The notes: a model not told the origin generated them from the sequence alone. DNA of 64,000 nt from Microcebus murinus (GCF_040939455.1 NC_134108.1:49351501-49415500), one strand, 5' to 3'; positions 25,501-34,979 are shown, counted from the first letter of the stretch. Program-made: numbers and translations.

Positions 25501-28500
25501 CAGAGGAATATACCATAAAAAGAGCATAGGAGAAAAGGAAAGTTTGCACATATATATGCACATCTATATACTGTTTTGTAATGGTATTTATTACCACACT
25601 AATGAAAGATATTAATAATAAGGACAACTGTGAGGGCACAAGAAGAACTCTCTGTACTATCTCAATTTTCTATAATTTTCTATAAACCGAAAATGGCTCT
25701 AATAGATAAAGTCTATTAGTTAAAACAAAAACAAAAAAACCACTAATAAACAGAGTCTTGGTGACCTGTGGTCTTACATTTAATTGGATTCTCAGGAGAG
25801 GAGAGGGAGGTGGGACAGAATAATTATTTGAAGGATAATGATTAAAAATTTTCTAAATTTAGTAAAAAGTACTGACAGATTTAAGAATCTCAGAACGTCC
25901 AAGTAGCATAAATACAAGAAAACCATACTTAATAAAGGAAAAAAATCTTAAAAGCAGCCTGAGAAATGATGACACATTATGCATAGAGGAATAAAGAATT
26001 CTCCTTGGAAACTATGAAATCCAGAAGACAAATTTAAAAAAATCTTTTAGACATGAGGATCTTGTAAAAAAAATAAATAAAATCTTTAATGTGCTAAAAG
26101 TAAAAAGCTTTCAACTAGAATTCTACATCCAGCCAAGATATCTTTCACAAATGACAATGAAATAAAGACTTTTGCAGATAAATAAATGCTAAGAGACTTT
26201 CCTTCAGACTAAAAAAAAAAATTGATGGAAAATCAAATCTACACAGAGAAATGAAAACACTGGGAATAGTAAAAATGTGGATAAATAATGTATTGTGGGT
26301 TTTATAACATACGTAGAAGCAAAATATATGAAAACTGTAGCACAAAGAGGGATAAGTAGAAGCATACCATAGAAAGGATCTTATAAGTGAAATATTTTAA
26401 TACTAATTCATGGCAGACTGTAGTAAGTTAAGAATACATATTTTAGCCCCTAGAGCAGCTATTAAAAAGGAGGAGGAATAGGACCAGGATGAAGAGGAGC
26501 AGATAACAGAATTTTAAAAGAAATCACCAAAAAAGTTCGAAAATATTTTTAACTGAATGAAATAGAAATACAAAATAGCAAAATTTGTGGGACTCAGTGT
26601 TTAGAAGAAAATTGATAGCTTTAGTTGCAAAATATAATATTTAAAAGGAAAGAATAAAGGTTTAAAATCAATCACCTAAAGCATCCAATATAGAAAGCTA
26701 GGACAAAAATTAAGTGAATTAGACCCTAGAAAGAAGAAAATAATAAAGTTGGAATCAATGAAATAGAAAATGAACAAAAAAACCTGAAAAAAATTTTAAA
26801 AGTTGTTTCTTTAAAAAAAAAAAATAGGTTGGGCACGGTGGCTCATGCCTATAATCCTAGCACTCTGGGAGGCTGAGGCGGGCAGATCGCTCAAGGTCTG
26901 GAGTTCAAAACTAGCCTGAGCAAGAGCGAGACCTCCATATCTACTAAAAATAGAAAGAAATTAGTTGGCCAACTAAAAGTATATAGAAAAAATTAGCTGG
27001 GCATGGTGGCGCATGCCTGTAGTCCCAGCTACTTGGGTGGCTGAGGCAGGAGGATTGCTTGAGCCCAGGAGTTTGAGGTTGCTGTGAGCTAGGCTGACGC
27101 CGTGGCACTCTAGCCCAGGCAGAGTGAGACTCTGTCTCAAAATAAATAAATAAATAATAAATAAATAAAATTATAAAGTGACAGTTTGACTAATTCTTAT
27201 CTTAAAAAGCAAAAACACAAATGAACAATATCAGAAAGAAAAGAGGAACATCACTAAAGATATAGGAAAAAAACGGAAAATCTAAGTAGCCCTATACCTG
27301 TTAAATAAGTTCAATTCATAATTTAAAAACCTCCTATAAAGAAAACTCCAGTCCCTGATGGTTTCTATCAAATATTGAGTTCTATCAAACATTTAAGAAA
27401 GAAATAATACTAATCTTACACAAGATCTTTCAGAAAATAGAAGGAATCCTCCCAACTATTTTTTTCTTTTTCTTTTTCTCCCTTTTCTTATTATTTCCCT
27501 GTCATGAAATAATGTAAGCACCAACTAATTTTTTGAGGTCAGAAAACCCAAGACACCAAAACCAGACATTATAAGGAAAATTACAAATCAAGATCCCTCA
27601 TGGACATGGTCACAAAAATACTTAAGCAAAATATCAGCAAATTGAATCAAGCCATGCACAAAAAAATTAATCAAGATCAACTGGTGATCTACTACACTAG
27701 GAATACAAGGTTAGTTAACATCTGAAAATCAATCAATGTAATTTACCATGTTAACAGAATAAAAGAAAAAAATATGATGCTCTCAAAGAATGTAGACAAA
27801 GCAATTGACGAAATGTGACACCCAGTCGTGCCAAAACTTTCAACAAACTTAGAAGGTAATTTCCACAACTTGATAAAGGGCAGCTAACAAAAACCTGTAG
27901 TTAATATCATACTTAATAGTGAAAGACTAGCAGCTTTCCCCTAAAGATCAGGAACAAAGCAAGTATGTCAGTGCTAACCACTTCTAGTTAACATTGTATT
28001 AGCTGTAACAGCCAGTGCAGTAAGGTGAGAAAAAGAAATAAGAGCCATAAAGATTGAAAAAGAAGAAAAAAAATCTATTTTTATTCATGGATGACATGAT
28101 TGTGTATATAGAAAAGCCTTAGAAAATATGAAAACTATCAGAACTAATAAATAAATTTAGAAAGTTCTCAGGATATAAAGTCATATAAAAATCAATTATA
28201 TTTTTGTATACCAGTAATACACAAATGAAAAATGAAATAAAACCCCACTACTATTCATAACAGCATCAAACAATATGAAATGCTTAGAGAGTTTTCCTAA
28301 TGGTCTGCAATGATATCCCTATCATATATTGAGTTTCCATATGAATGGGTCTGACTATACCCTATTCCTTTATTCTAGTTGTCTATCCATACAAATAACA
28401 CTATTTCAATTTTAATAGATTTATAATTTGTTTCAATATTTAGTAGAGAAAGATCCTCATCTTATTCTCCTTCTGAATAATCTGTTCCTGAACCTTTGCT

Positions 28501-30157
28501 TTTCTGTATAAATTTTAGAGTCAACCTCTCAAGTTCCTTTTAAACCTATCACATGCTTGACCCATCAAAGTCCAGTATTGATTGGTATTTTTACCCTTTT
28601 CCAAGACAATGTAAGGATGTTAGAACCACTTTCAACTACATTTATTCCCTCCAAATTTATATGCAATTGTTCTGATGAATTTTAATCCTTTATACATGTA
28701 TATTTAAACCACATAAAGCATTATTGTTGTTTTATATAATATTCACTTAGAATTATCCACATATTTATTGTTTCTGTTGCTCTTTATTCCTGCCTGTACC
28801 TATGACCTTCCACCAAAGATAATTTTTCTTCTGTCTGATTAATAATGTCTTTTAGTGTTCCCTTTAGAGTCTACCTTCTGATAACAAATTATCTCAGTTT
28901 TGTTACTCTTAAAATGCTTTTATTTTACCTTTATTTCTGAAAGATATTTTCCCCAGGCATAGATTTCTAGATCAGCAGTTATTTTCTTTTAATGTTATTG
29001 TACCTTAATTCTCTTAGTCCATTATCTTTTGGATTTGGCACTTTCAGTTGAGAAGTCAACTGTCACATTAATTGCTGTCCCTTTGAATGTAATTTTTTTT
29101 TCTGGCTGTATTTAATATTTTATTTTTGGTTTATTATTTATTTTATTATAAGGTGTCTATATATAACTTTTCTTATATTTATCCTGCTTCAGTTTTATAG
29201 GGCTTCTTGAATCTGTGATGTGACTTTACTTTTTAATCAGTTTTGAAAAATTCTCAGCCACTACCTCTTCAAATATTGCTTCTCCCTCTCCCATTCTCCC
29301 TCTCCTTTCCTTTTGAAATTCCAATTACATATGTTAGATCTTCTCACTCTAACATTATGACTCATCTTCTGTTTTCTGAATTTACTATCATTTTGTCTCT
29401 TCCTTCAGTCTTTCCCTGCCTCCCCTTTCCGTGCTTCCTTCCTATATTCTGTCTAATTTTTCTCTGCAGTTGGGTTGGTTCAAATGACCTGGTTTGTCAT
29501 TACTATTAGCAGAAATCTCCTATAATACAACTTTATATCCTACTTTACTTAAGATTATAATGTAATTTTCCCATGCTAAATTAAATATTCTTCCAAAACA
29601 CAATAAATTATATTATCATTCCTTATAGAAAATATGCTTACCTGTTGTTCCAGGATCATATTCTTTTCTCGCTCTACATTAAGAACCATTCTCTTTGTAT
29701 ATTCTAGTTGTTTCTCCAGAAGGGTACAACGAGACTGGGCTGAGCTTAACTGTACACTTATTTCTATGAAAAACACAAAATAATAAGAGTCAATTCATTG
29801 ATTATCACAGAGATCAGAGATTTGGTTATCACAAGAAATGTATTATGTGAATTCAATCAAGAGCTAAAAGTTCAAAGCCTCTTTTAGCCCTAAGTATTGA
29901 CTTTCCCAGAGTTATGAACTTATATTTTGTGAATATCTTATTAATTATATATAATTGGTTTAATATTGTCTCTCCCTAAAAATCCAGAAGGCATCTGAAA
30001 GGGGATGATATCAGTAACTTCTGGGATGATAAATATCCTCGTTGTTCCTGGGAAATATCATCTAGAAAAACAGAGGATGTAAAGTTTCTAACCTATTAAT
30101 TATTTTTATTCTTTAGGAAACTCAGGTATATGTACTTTACCATTCCTATTTTCCTCT

Positions 30158-30190
<33 letters not shown>

Positions 30191-32958
30191 GAGACAGAGT
30201 CTCGCTTTGTTGTCCAGGCTAGAGTGAGTGCCGTGGCGTCAGCCTAGCTCACAGCAACCTCACACTCCTGGGCTCGAGCGATCCTTCTGCCTCAGCCTCC
30301 CGAGTAGCTGGGACTACAGGCATGCGCAACCATGCCCGGCTAATTTTTTATATACATATCAGTTGGCCAATTAATTTCTTTCTATTTATAGTAGAGACGG
30401 GGTCTCGCTCTTGCTCAGGCTGGTTTTGAACTCCTGACCTTGAGCAATCCGCCCGCCTCGGCCTCCCAGAGAGCTAGGATTACAGGCGTGAGCCACCGCG
30501 CCCGGCCTCTGTTCTTTACTACTGGTAGCAAAGCTAATTCCATGGGGGTAAGCAACCTATTTCTAAGCCTTTAACTTTTTACTTTCCTTAGCTTTTCCTT
30601 CTACTTTTGTCTAATTGCCTCAGAAATCTTTTTTCCCCTATTTCTTCATTTTATTTGTAAGGTGAAACACAAACTTAGCCTTATTTATAAGGATCAATGT
30701 AGTGTTACAAGGAAAAAGGAAGACATAAGTTTTGAAGTGAAATTATATGAAGGACTTATGTTCTAAATTTCTAAAACTCTTGTGTTCAGATGTTCTTGTC
30801 ATAATTTCCACAGAAGTCTCCACCTATCTGCCTATTTCTCAAATTAAACTTGTTTTCCTCTCAAATTAAATTCTTTTTCATTCATTTTTATTGTTTTTAT
30901 ATTGTCTACTAGTATTGCTTTATATTTCAAATTTTAAAATTTATTATTAACTAAAAACATAAAGCATTTCAATTATATTATGGGTTGAACTAGATTTTGT
31001 TGGTCAGTCTGAAAATATTCTAATTTCTAAATACCACTTATCTAAAAACAATTTTAGAATTTATGAACTGGGATAACAGATATAATAGAGGTATATAACA
31101 GATATAATAGAGGTAAGTTCAAAGCTACATCCTTTTCCCACAAACGTCAAAATGTCTGAGAACAAGGCCACAAGGTTTGAATGTATATAAGAACAAAGGC
31201 GTTTGAGTAAATCTGCTTAGACTAAGTTTATTATTTTCAAACTGTGAATTCCGATAACCCCTCATTTCTGAGAACTACTGTATTTTATACCTTTTTTCTG
31301 CTTTATCAGTTCCTGATGTGCCAGATTTCTCTCATTTGTTTCATTTTCCAAGGCCTTCTTATATTGTGCCGCTTCTCTGGAAAGAAGGTTCAAGTTATCT
31401 TCAGCTTGTGTTCTCTCTAGTTCTAAACGATGAATTTTTTCCTGAAGAGTTTTTAAGGCTAAAATAAGAGCTGTTGGGGAAAAAATGTGGTTGATGTTTT
31501 AAGTGAAAGTTTCTGAACACTTACAATCACAGTAACATGAAAAAATGAGCAGTATATTCTTGTTAATGAGGCAGAAAAATCCATAAGTATATTCTTCATA
31601 AAAATGAAAAATGACTAAAACTCTAAAGACAGACACATTTTCTCCATCATATCTTATAAAAACAATGTATCTATGATTGTATTTAATGATTTCTAGGATT
31701 GAGAAAGCTAATAACCACAACTTAATTTAATAAAATAAATATTTTCAAATAAAAGGACTTAAGATAATGTATAGTCTAGGAGGCATAAGAGTCTGAGTAT
31801 GTATAAACAAAATTAAAATTAACATGGTAAGTTAGGTTCAAAGTTAAAGGTTTCTCTCAGTTTTTGATGTGTTCAGTTTCAATCAAACCATAAGCATTAA
31901 AAGAAAAAAATTGAAGTCCTTGAAATTGCCTAAAAACAAACAAAAATACCACATTTATTCTTTCTTTATCCAAGATGTAGTACTAAGAATTAGGACATAT
32001 GAGGTAGAACACAGTTTCTTCTATGGAAAAAAAGTATAACTTAAGTTATACTTAACTGTAAGTATGGTTTACCTGATGTCAGGCTTCAAAGGTGATAAAT
32101 AGTACACATGTACTACTATGATTTTTATTCAGCTATATTAATATCTTCATGATTAAGTTCAGAGTTTTAACTTCCATATAGTTTATATAAAATTAGAAAG
32201 TTGCTTGCTAGAGATCATCATTTGTTTTTTACAAATAAGATAAAGAAATTATATTTATTGCTCTTCACATGGTACATGACATAAGCTATACTTGGGATCA
32301 TAAGTATTTCCCTAATTCAATTTTAAGATCCTTCTGAATTATATTTTAAAAGTTTACAACACTAGTATTTTATAGTATTCTGGCTTCCTAAAGAATTTTC
32401 AAGGATGATTTTGGATATATGCAATTTGAATGTAATCCTTGAATAAGATACAACTCCACCTAATTTACTAGCATTCTAATAATCTAGTTTAGAAGGATGC
32501 CAAATCTGACCTGTTATTCTTCAAAGAGTATTTTCCTGCTTTCTAAGGATGTTTTTATGATAAACCTGTAATATGTGTCCAGCTGGTTATATTAATCTTC
32601 ATTTTATAGCTGAAGAAGCCAAAATAAAAAGTATTAAGTAACTTGTCTAAATTCATAGAAACTTTGAGCAATAGAATCAAAATTAGGAGTTTTATTAAGA
32701 CTAAACAATCATATTATTTTCTACACAAAAGTGAAAGTGTTTATAACATAATTTGTACAATTCCTCTAATTTTATATAAGATTTTATATCGGCATTACCT
32801 TGGCTATTTGGGCTATGAAACACTTTAGAAGGAGTAACTTCTAAGTTCATAGGTTGGCGATTCTGAGATGATTCATTCTGGGTGAATGATGAAACAAACA
32901 TTCTTTCTGGAGGTTTAAGATAGCTTCCTACTACACTATGCACTAAGTCAGAATTCAT
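16311..32958 (-). CDS. CEP57L1: CEP57L1, centrosomal protein 57 like 1 (10 coding exons, joined)
   Basis: The CDS joins (minus strand, transcript order) 32958-32799, 31470-31291, 29763-29642, 25145-25029, 23703-23626, 23183-23097, 20018-19941, 19825-19581, 18593-18449 and 16532-16311. It totals 1434 nt, encoding 477 aa plus stop. Every internal border is GT-AG and the phases agree. Seen: heptad-rich coiled coil over about residues 54-220, a Lys-rich linker (about 238-256), and a second helical acidic/basic block (about 335-405). I recognise it by close similarity, as I recall it, to human CEP57L1 (460 aa) along its length, and to the paralogue CEP57. Family knowledge: CEP57 proteins sit in pericentriolar material, with an N-terminal centrosome-localisation domain and a C-terminal microtubule-binding domain. 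CEP57L1 acts redundantly with CEP57 to keep centrioles engaged in interphase. The frame is intact, so this is the functional multi-exon gene and not a retrocopy. The 17-residue excess over the human length is explained by the exon 8 acceptor. Confidence 0.96.
16665..16960 (-). mobile_element. L2 fragment, antisense (CEP57L1 last intron)
   Basis: 'TTGTTACATGCCTAATACCG', 'TGCTAGTCACGTAG', 'CTTGCTTTCAAGGAGCTTA' and the following A/G-rich text match reverse-strand L2. It lies in the sense orientation of the gene, about 130 bp from the exon 10 acceptor. Confidence 0.55.
17018..17046. repeat. (CA)n then (CATA)n microsatellite
   Basis: A short ACACAC tract is followed by ATACATAC in the intron before exon 10, next to an AT-rich stretch with ATATATAC. 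Likely length-variable. Confidence 0.8.
17050..18440. other. CEP57L1 intron 9 body, nothing further recognised
   Basis: AT-rich intron DNA between exon 9 and exon 10. I see no repeat I can name and no coding similarity. Confidence 0.5.
18449..18593 (-). CDS. CEP57L1: CEP57L1 coding exon 9 (residues 356-404, microtubule-binding region)
   Basis: The acceptor TTTCATAG lies before 18593 and the donor GTAAGA starts at 18448. The exon is 145 nt and exits in phase 0. It encodes [20 protein letters not shown] then [20 protein letters not shown] and KLKKHQDS. The pattern (H/Q)Q-LL-K-M...D-IECELE-L--KM--K--QI-KL--HQ is the hallmark of the CEP57 C-terminal microtubule-binding domain. It was not an obvious long ORF and was found from the acceptor and family similarity. 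Confidence 0.95.
18600..19570. other. CEP57L1 intron 8, nothing recognised
   Basis: Short AT-rich intron between exons 8 and 9. No repeat or extra exon is seen. Confidence 0.5.
19581..19825 (-). CDS. CEP57L1: CEP57L1 coding exon 8 (residues 275-355) with internal alternative acceptor
   Basis: The outer acceptor (CCCCTTAAG) lies before 19825 and the donor GTAAGT starts at 19580. The exon is 245 nt and exits in phase 2. It encodes [29 protein letters not shown], a Ser-rich stretch with [10 protein letters not shown], and then [18 protein letters not shown]. That last block starts the C-terminal microtubule-binding region, matching ELSEVLQTLQDEFGQMS in CEP57 as I recall it. A second AG (CTTCTGCAG) ends at 19775. 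Using it would remove exactly 51 nt (17 codons) in frame and begin the exon with ATGATG. Confidence 0.95.
19941..20018 (-). CDS. CEP57L1: CEP57L1 coding exon 7 (residues 249-274)
   Basis: The acceptor (CAATCTCCAG) ends at 20019 and the donor GTGAGA starts at 19940. The 78-nt exon is phase 0 at both ends. It encodes [20 protein letters not shown] then PFVSEK. A basic start is followed by the FGALPFV motif. CEP57 has a comparable GDMPFVAGK stretch at this point, before its C-terminal domain. Confidence 0.92.
20060..20905 (+). mobile_element. L1M fragment: ORF2 3' end plus 3' UTR (antisense to the gene)
   Basis: Familiar L1 ORF2 3' text appears in order: 'GGGAAATGCAAGTTAAAATT', 'ATGTTGGCAAGCATGCAGAG', 'TAACCCAACAATTGCTCTC', 'GGTTAAACTGTGGTACATCC' and 'GCAACAACTTGGATGGCTC'. 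The 3' UTR then follows. The 91-codon open frame at 20184-20459 is a relic of the reverse transcriptase C-terminus. There are stops beyond it and no intact ORF. Confidence 0.85.
20906..21910. other. CEP57L1 intron 6 (part), largely unclassified
   Basis: The C/T-rich part at 20920-21260 ('AGAAGCCTTCAGTGGTTCTC', 'TTCACTATGACCCCGGCTCA') may be a very old L2 copy, but I am not sure of it. The rest is AT-rich. Confidence 0.35.
21915..22206 (+). mobile_element. Alu dimer, older type, antisense to CEP57L1
   Basis: 'GGGCATGGTGGTTCTTGCC' starts it. The arms are joined at 'CTAAAAATAGAAAAATTAGC'. There is no TTGGCCAA insert and the tail is short and degraded. It lies in the intron between exons 6 and 7 in antisense orientation. 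Confidence 0.93.
22207..23090. other. CEP57L1 intron 6 (rest), nothing recognised
   Basis: AT-rich. An A13 run is near 22625. No named repeat. Confidence 0.5.
23097..23183 (-). CDS. CEP57L1: CEP57L1 coding exon 6 (residues 220-248)
   Basis: The acceptor TGTTATAG lies before 23183 and the donor GTATGC starts at 23096. The exon is 87 nt and phase 0 at both ends. It encodes [20 protein letters not shown] then SKEKKKSSK. The LQTGLE motif is shared with CEP57. The Lys/Ser-rich end starts the basic linker between the coiled coil and the microtubule-binding region. It is too short to stand out as an ORF and was found by splice borders plus family similarity. Confidence 0.93.
23626..23703 (-). CDS. 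CEP57L1: CEP57L1 coding exon 5 (residues 194-219, coiled coil)
   Basis: A strong pyrimidine tract and CAG precede 23703, and the donor GTAAAT starts at 23625. The 78-nt exon is phase 0 at both ends. It encodes [20 protein letters not shown] then QDKASE, the end of the long N-terminal coiled coil. The open frame continues past both borders by chance, but those extensions show no heptad pattern or family similarity. Confidence 0.96.
24176..24390. mobile_element. Tc1/mariner-like MITE
   Basis: Inverted ends AAGTATCATTTATCTGAAA (24181) and the complement of 'GGTTAGGGATACTTTA' (24371-24386), with internal repeats of 'AAAATCCAAAATCC', match a common mammalian palindromic MITE type. It lies in the intron between exons 4 and 5 and has no coding capacity. 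Confidence 0.6.
24391..25020. other. CEP57L1 intron 4 remainder, nothing recognised
   Basis: The open frame at 24459-24659 has no similarity to known proteins that I can see and lies in intron antisense to the gene. Confidence 0.45.
25029..25145 (-). CDS. CEP57L1: CEP57L1 coding exon 4 (residues 155-193, coiled coil)
   Basis: The acceptor (TATCCTCTCCAG) lies before 25145 and the donor GTAAGC starts at 25028. The exon is 117 nt and phase 0 at both ends. It encodes [20 protein letters not shown] then [19 protein letters not shown], a charged coiled coil continuing the centrosome-localisation domain. It is separated from exon 3 by a 4.5-kb intron filled with L1 and Alu sequence. Confidence 0.96.
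25850..26827 (+). mobile_element. ancient L1M fragment, part 1
   Basis: 'AATACAAGAAAACCATACTT', 'AATCTTAAAAGCAGCCTGAG', 'GATGACACATTATGCATAG', 'TTCTACATCCAGCCAAGATA' and 'AATAAAGACTTTTGCAGAT' occur in L1M order. It is heavily mutated, lies in the intron between exons 3 and 4, and is split by the Alu at 26828. Confidence 0.7.
26828..27170 (+). mobile_element. Alu, strepsirrhine type, antisense to CEP57L1
   Basis: 'GGTTGGGCACGGTGGCTCA' starts it. It carries 'TTAGTTGGCCAACTAAAAGT' at the insert site and ends in AAATA repeats. It sits inside the L1 debris. Confidence 0.95.
27171..28295 (+). mobile_element. ancient L1M ORF2 fragment, part 2
   Basis: 'CTCCAGTCCCTGATGGTTTC', 'ACCAAAACCAGACATTATAA', 'GGACATGGTCACAAAAATAC', 'AATATCAGCAAATTGAATCA', 'ACTAGGAATACAAGGTTAGT' and 'ATTCATGGATGACATGATTG' follow the reverse-transcriptase part of ORF2. 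Frames are broken throughout. Confidence 0.85.
28300..29515 (-). mobile_element. ancient L1M fragments, antisense
   Basis: 'GTCTATCCATACAAATAACA' and 'TAGAGTCAACCTCTCAAGTT' are reverse-strand ORF2. 'GGGCTTCTTGAATCTGTGAT' and 'AAAATTCTCAGCCACTACC', then 'TTCAAATATTGCTTCTCCC', are the reverse strand of the upstream L1M region. It converges with the sense L1 at 27171-28295. The open frame at 29243-29509 is antisense L1, not a gene. Confidence 0.7.
29642..29763 (-). CDS. CEP57L1: CEP57L1 coding exon 3 (residues 114-154, coiled coil)
   Basis: The acceptor TTTCTATGAA on the plus strand reads TTCATAG|AA on the gene strand, and the donor GTAAGC starts at 29641. The exon is 122 nt, enters in phase 1 and exits in phase 0. 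It encodes [19 protein letters not shown], then [22 protein letters not shown]. The [10 protein letters not shown] motif is shared with the paralogue CEP57 ([10 protein letters not shown] as I recall), a strong family signature in the localisation domain. Confidence 0.96.
30155..30517 (-). mobile_element. young Alu, strepsirrhine type, with target duplication
   Basis: A T run (30162-30190) is followed by an antisense Alu to GGCGGGCCGG-type end 'GCGCCCGGCC' at 30507. The insert reads 'ATCAGTTGGCCAATTAAT'. A 10-bp duplication TCTGTTCTTT lies at 30155-30164 and 30508-30517. It is in the intron between exons 2 and 3, in gene orientation. Confidence 0.97.
30520..31285. other. CEP57L1 intron 2 remainder
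   Basis: AT-rich intron. The only structure I see is the 22-bp tandem duplication at 31073-31115. Confidence 0.5.
31073..31115. repeat. 22-bp perfect tandem duplication
   Basis: ATAACAGATATAATAGAGGT plus two bases occurs twice, at 31073-31094 and 31095-31115, with no mismatch in 21 bases. It is about 175 bp downstream of the exon 2 donor. Confidence 0.95.
31291..31470 (-). CDS. CEP57L1: CEP57L1 coding exon 2 (residues 54-113, coiled coil)
   Basis: The acceptor CCCCAACAG lies before 31470 and the donor GTATAA begins at 31290. The 180-nt exon is phase 1 at both ends and could be skipped without a frameshift. It encodes a continuous heptad-type helix beginning [20 protein letters not shown], then [19 protein letters not shown], ending in KQKK. 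This is the start of the CEP57-family centrosome-localisation coiled coil. CEP57 has the equivalent block (ALKNLQDKIRRLELER), which supports the family assignment. Confidence 0.95.
31475..32790. other. CEP57L1 intron 1 (between first two coding exons)
   Basis: AT-rich. It includes copy 1 of a dispersed duplicate (32385-32560, see 33405-33560). No other repeat is recognised. Confidence 0.5.
32385..32530. repeat. dispersed repeat flanking the start exon, copy 1
   Basis: 'AATTTTCAAGGATGATTTTG', 'GATATATGCAATTTGAATGT', 'CCTTGAATAAGATAC' and 'TCTAGTTTAGAAGGATGCCA' align in order with copy 2 at 33415-33540. The family is not recognised. Confidence 0.65.
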
Positions 32959-32961
32959 TAT
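32799..32961 (-). CDS. CEP57L1: CEP57L1 first coding exon (start codon, residues 1-53)
   Basis: An acceptor (TCTCTACAG) ends at 32962 and the exon opens with ATA just before the ATG at 32958-32956. Only three nucleotides of 5' UTR are therefore in this exon, and upstream non-coding exon(s) must exist. It encodes [13 protein letters not shown]... with PPER and SPNSQ near the end. This Ser/Pro/Asn-rich, probably disordered N-terminus precedes the coiled coil. The donor GTAAT starts at 32798, phase 1 (the codon G|CT continues in the next exon). The start matches the human start as I recall it, and no in-frame upstream ATG is available within the exon. Confidence 0.94.
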
Positions 32962-33414
32962 CTGTAGAGAATAAAGGCATAATATAGTATAGCATCATTC
33001 TTTCCTATTTGAAGGACAAAAACATACAAAACTTCAGGTAAAACTTTAACATAACAACATAATCGTATACCATGGAGTTTTATCTTTATGAATTTAATTA
33101 TCACAAATTTAACTATAATAAGCTCAGTAATAAAAGAAAAAAATGACTATTTCCTGTGTAAATGATACGGGCAATTATACTGATTTTTCAATAATCACAT
33201 ATCCTGGGGTAAGCATGACATGGGTGATATGAATTTGCTGGCTTTTCAGTTGCTCATAAGCCCCACGTACCTACCATAGTCTGAACATCTCTCTACAGTG
33301 TGACTCTAGGGTTTAAAGAGAAAGTACATATTCTAAAAGACAATAGAGTTTTTAAACACAAACCAACAATAAATTCTGATTCTCTATTGTTGACTGTTGG
33401 ACTCCAGTATATTG

Positions 33415-33545
33415 GAATTTTCAAGGGCAATTTTGGATATATGAAATTTCATAATCTAACCCTTGAATAAACCATATCTCTAGCTAGTTAGAGATAAACC
33501 ATATCTCTAATCGTCTAGCTAGGAAGGGTTCAAAATCTGAAGAAT
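33415..33545. repeat. dispersed repeat flanking the start exon, copy 2
   Basis: 'AATTTTCAAGGGCAATTTTG', 'GATATATGAAATTTCATAAT', 'CCCTTGAATAAACCATATC' and 'TCTAGCTAGGAAGGGTTCAA' match copy 1. It has gained a local duplication of 'ATAAACCATATCTCTA' (around 33468 and 33494). Confidence 0.65.
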
Positions 33546-34975
33546 CTAGAATAGTATTATTTCTGTGTTTTGTTTTGTGGGACAGCCATTTTAACCATTT
33601 TATTAGCAGGTAATTTTTTTTTTTGTCTAGCCTTCCCAAATCATTTTATTTTCCTTTCTGCAATTTAGATATTTTAGAAATGTATTCCATTATACGTGAC
33701 AGATTCTAGTCCATGTTAATTAAATTAATTCATAATGACATTGGAAGAAACAAGGTAATAATTGTTCACAGAAAATAATTCACTGGAACAATTTTAAGTA
33801 AAGAATCTTGCTTTAAAATGTAAATATAAGAATCACATTATAAAATCAGCCTACTTTGATTTTTGAGAACCGCATATTTTCTGATTTCAATACCTTCCCA
33901 ATTCATAAGGCAAATACAGGCACTTCCCATGACTTTATTCCCTGGAAGGGCAGAGAACACACTTCATTTCCTAGGATTTTCTACTTTAGCCTTTGCCATG
34001 ATTGGCTATTTTCCAGGACATTCTGATTGGGCTAAATGAGAGGTTATATAGCCCAAGAAGGTTTGCTGAAATACTTGATGCTTTTTGTTTTTCGAAGGAA
34101 ACCATATTTTGCTATTAGCACTAGCTATCTCAGACACTGTCTGCTCCCCATGGAACACTGCATCTATCTAAGTTGCCGTTGCCTCAAAAAACAAGAGACC
34201 AAAATTAGTCACAGCTAATTCACTATGAAGTAGAGGTAGGGCCCCAAAGTACATAGGTTCTGAAGATGGTTATACATTTTCAGAGAGAAGTAGGTAGTTG
34301 AAGCTATGCCAAGAACATGGGAGCTACTCAAGATATCTGACTCAGTTTTCAGTTCTTGGTAGGTTTCTCCAAAAATGGAAAGAATGAAATTTTGTCATTA
34401 ATCATTTACACTGAAGTCCTTGGGAAGACTCTGTTTACTCTGACCCAAATATAATATCATTTTATAAATTGGATTGTGTACCAATTTAAAAATTGGTGCA
34501 AGTTTGAGGTTCTTAATGTATATGAAATAATGACTTAGAAGATTGCTGATAAGTTATAAATTAGATTAAAGTTTATTTAAATTAAATGCACAGGCACATA
34601 TTAAAGTAGGCATAAGCAGATTAACAACCCACTGGTAAAATGAAAATAATATAAAATGTGGATTTGTGTTCAGTAAATCAACTTACTGAGTGAAAAAAAA
34701 GCAGGGGAAAATAAAAGACACAAAAGCTCCATTAAAATACTACAACATATAAAAATTACAAACAAAATTGAAAGGCAAAAAAATAAGTAGAAGAAAGCAT
34801 TTGTAATGAAAGAAAAAGGGTTAATATTATTAATATAGAGTTTTTATAAATCAGAAGAAAAATACAAACACTATAATAGAAAAATAGCAAATAATTATAA
34901 ACCATCAATTCACAGAAGAATGTGGCCAATAAACAATAAATCTTAGTAATAATCAATGAAAAGCAGTTATATCAA
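33546..34975. other. upstream intron, nothing recognised
   Basis: AT-rich, presumed 5' intron of CEP57L1. The open frames at 34036-34218 and 34756-34956 lack any family similarity I can see. A non-coding 5' exon could hide here, but I cannot pick one from sequence alone. Confidence 0.45.
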
Positions 34976-34979
34976 AAAA

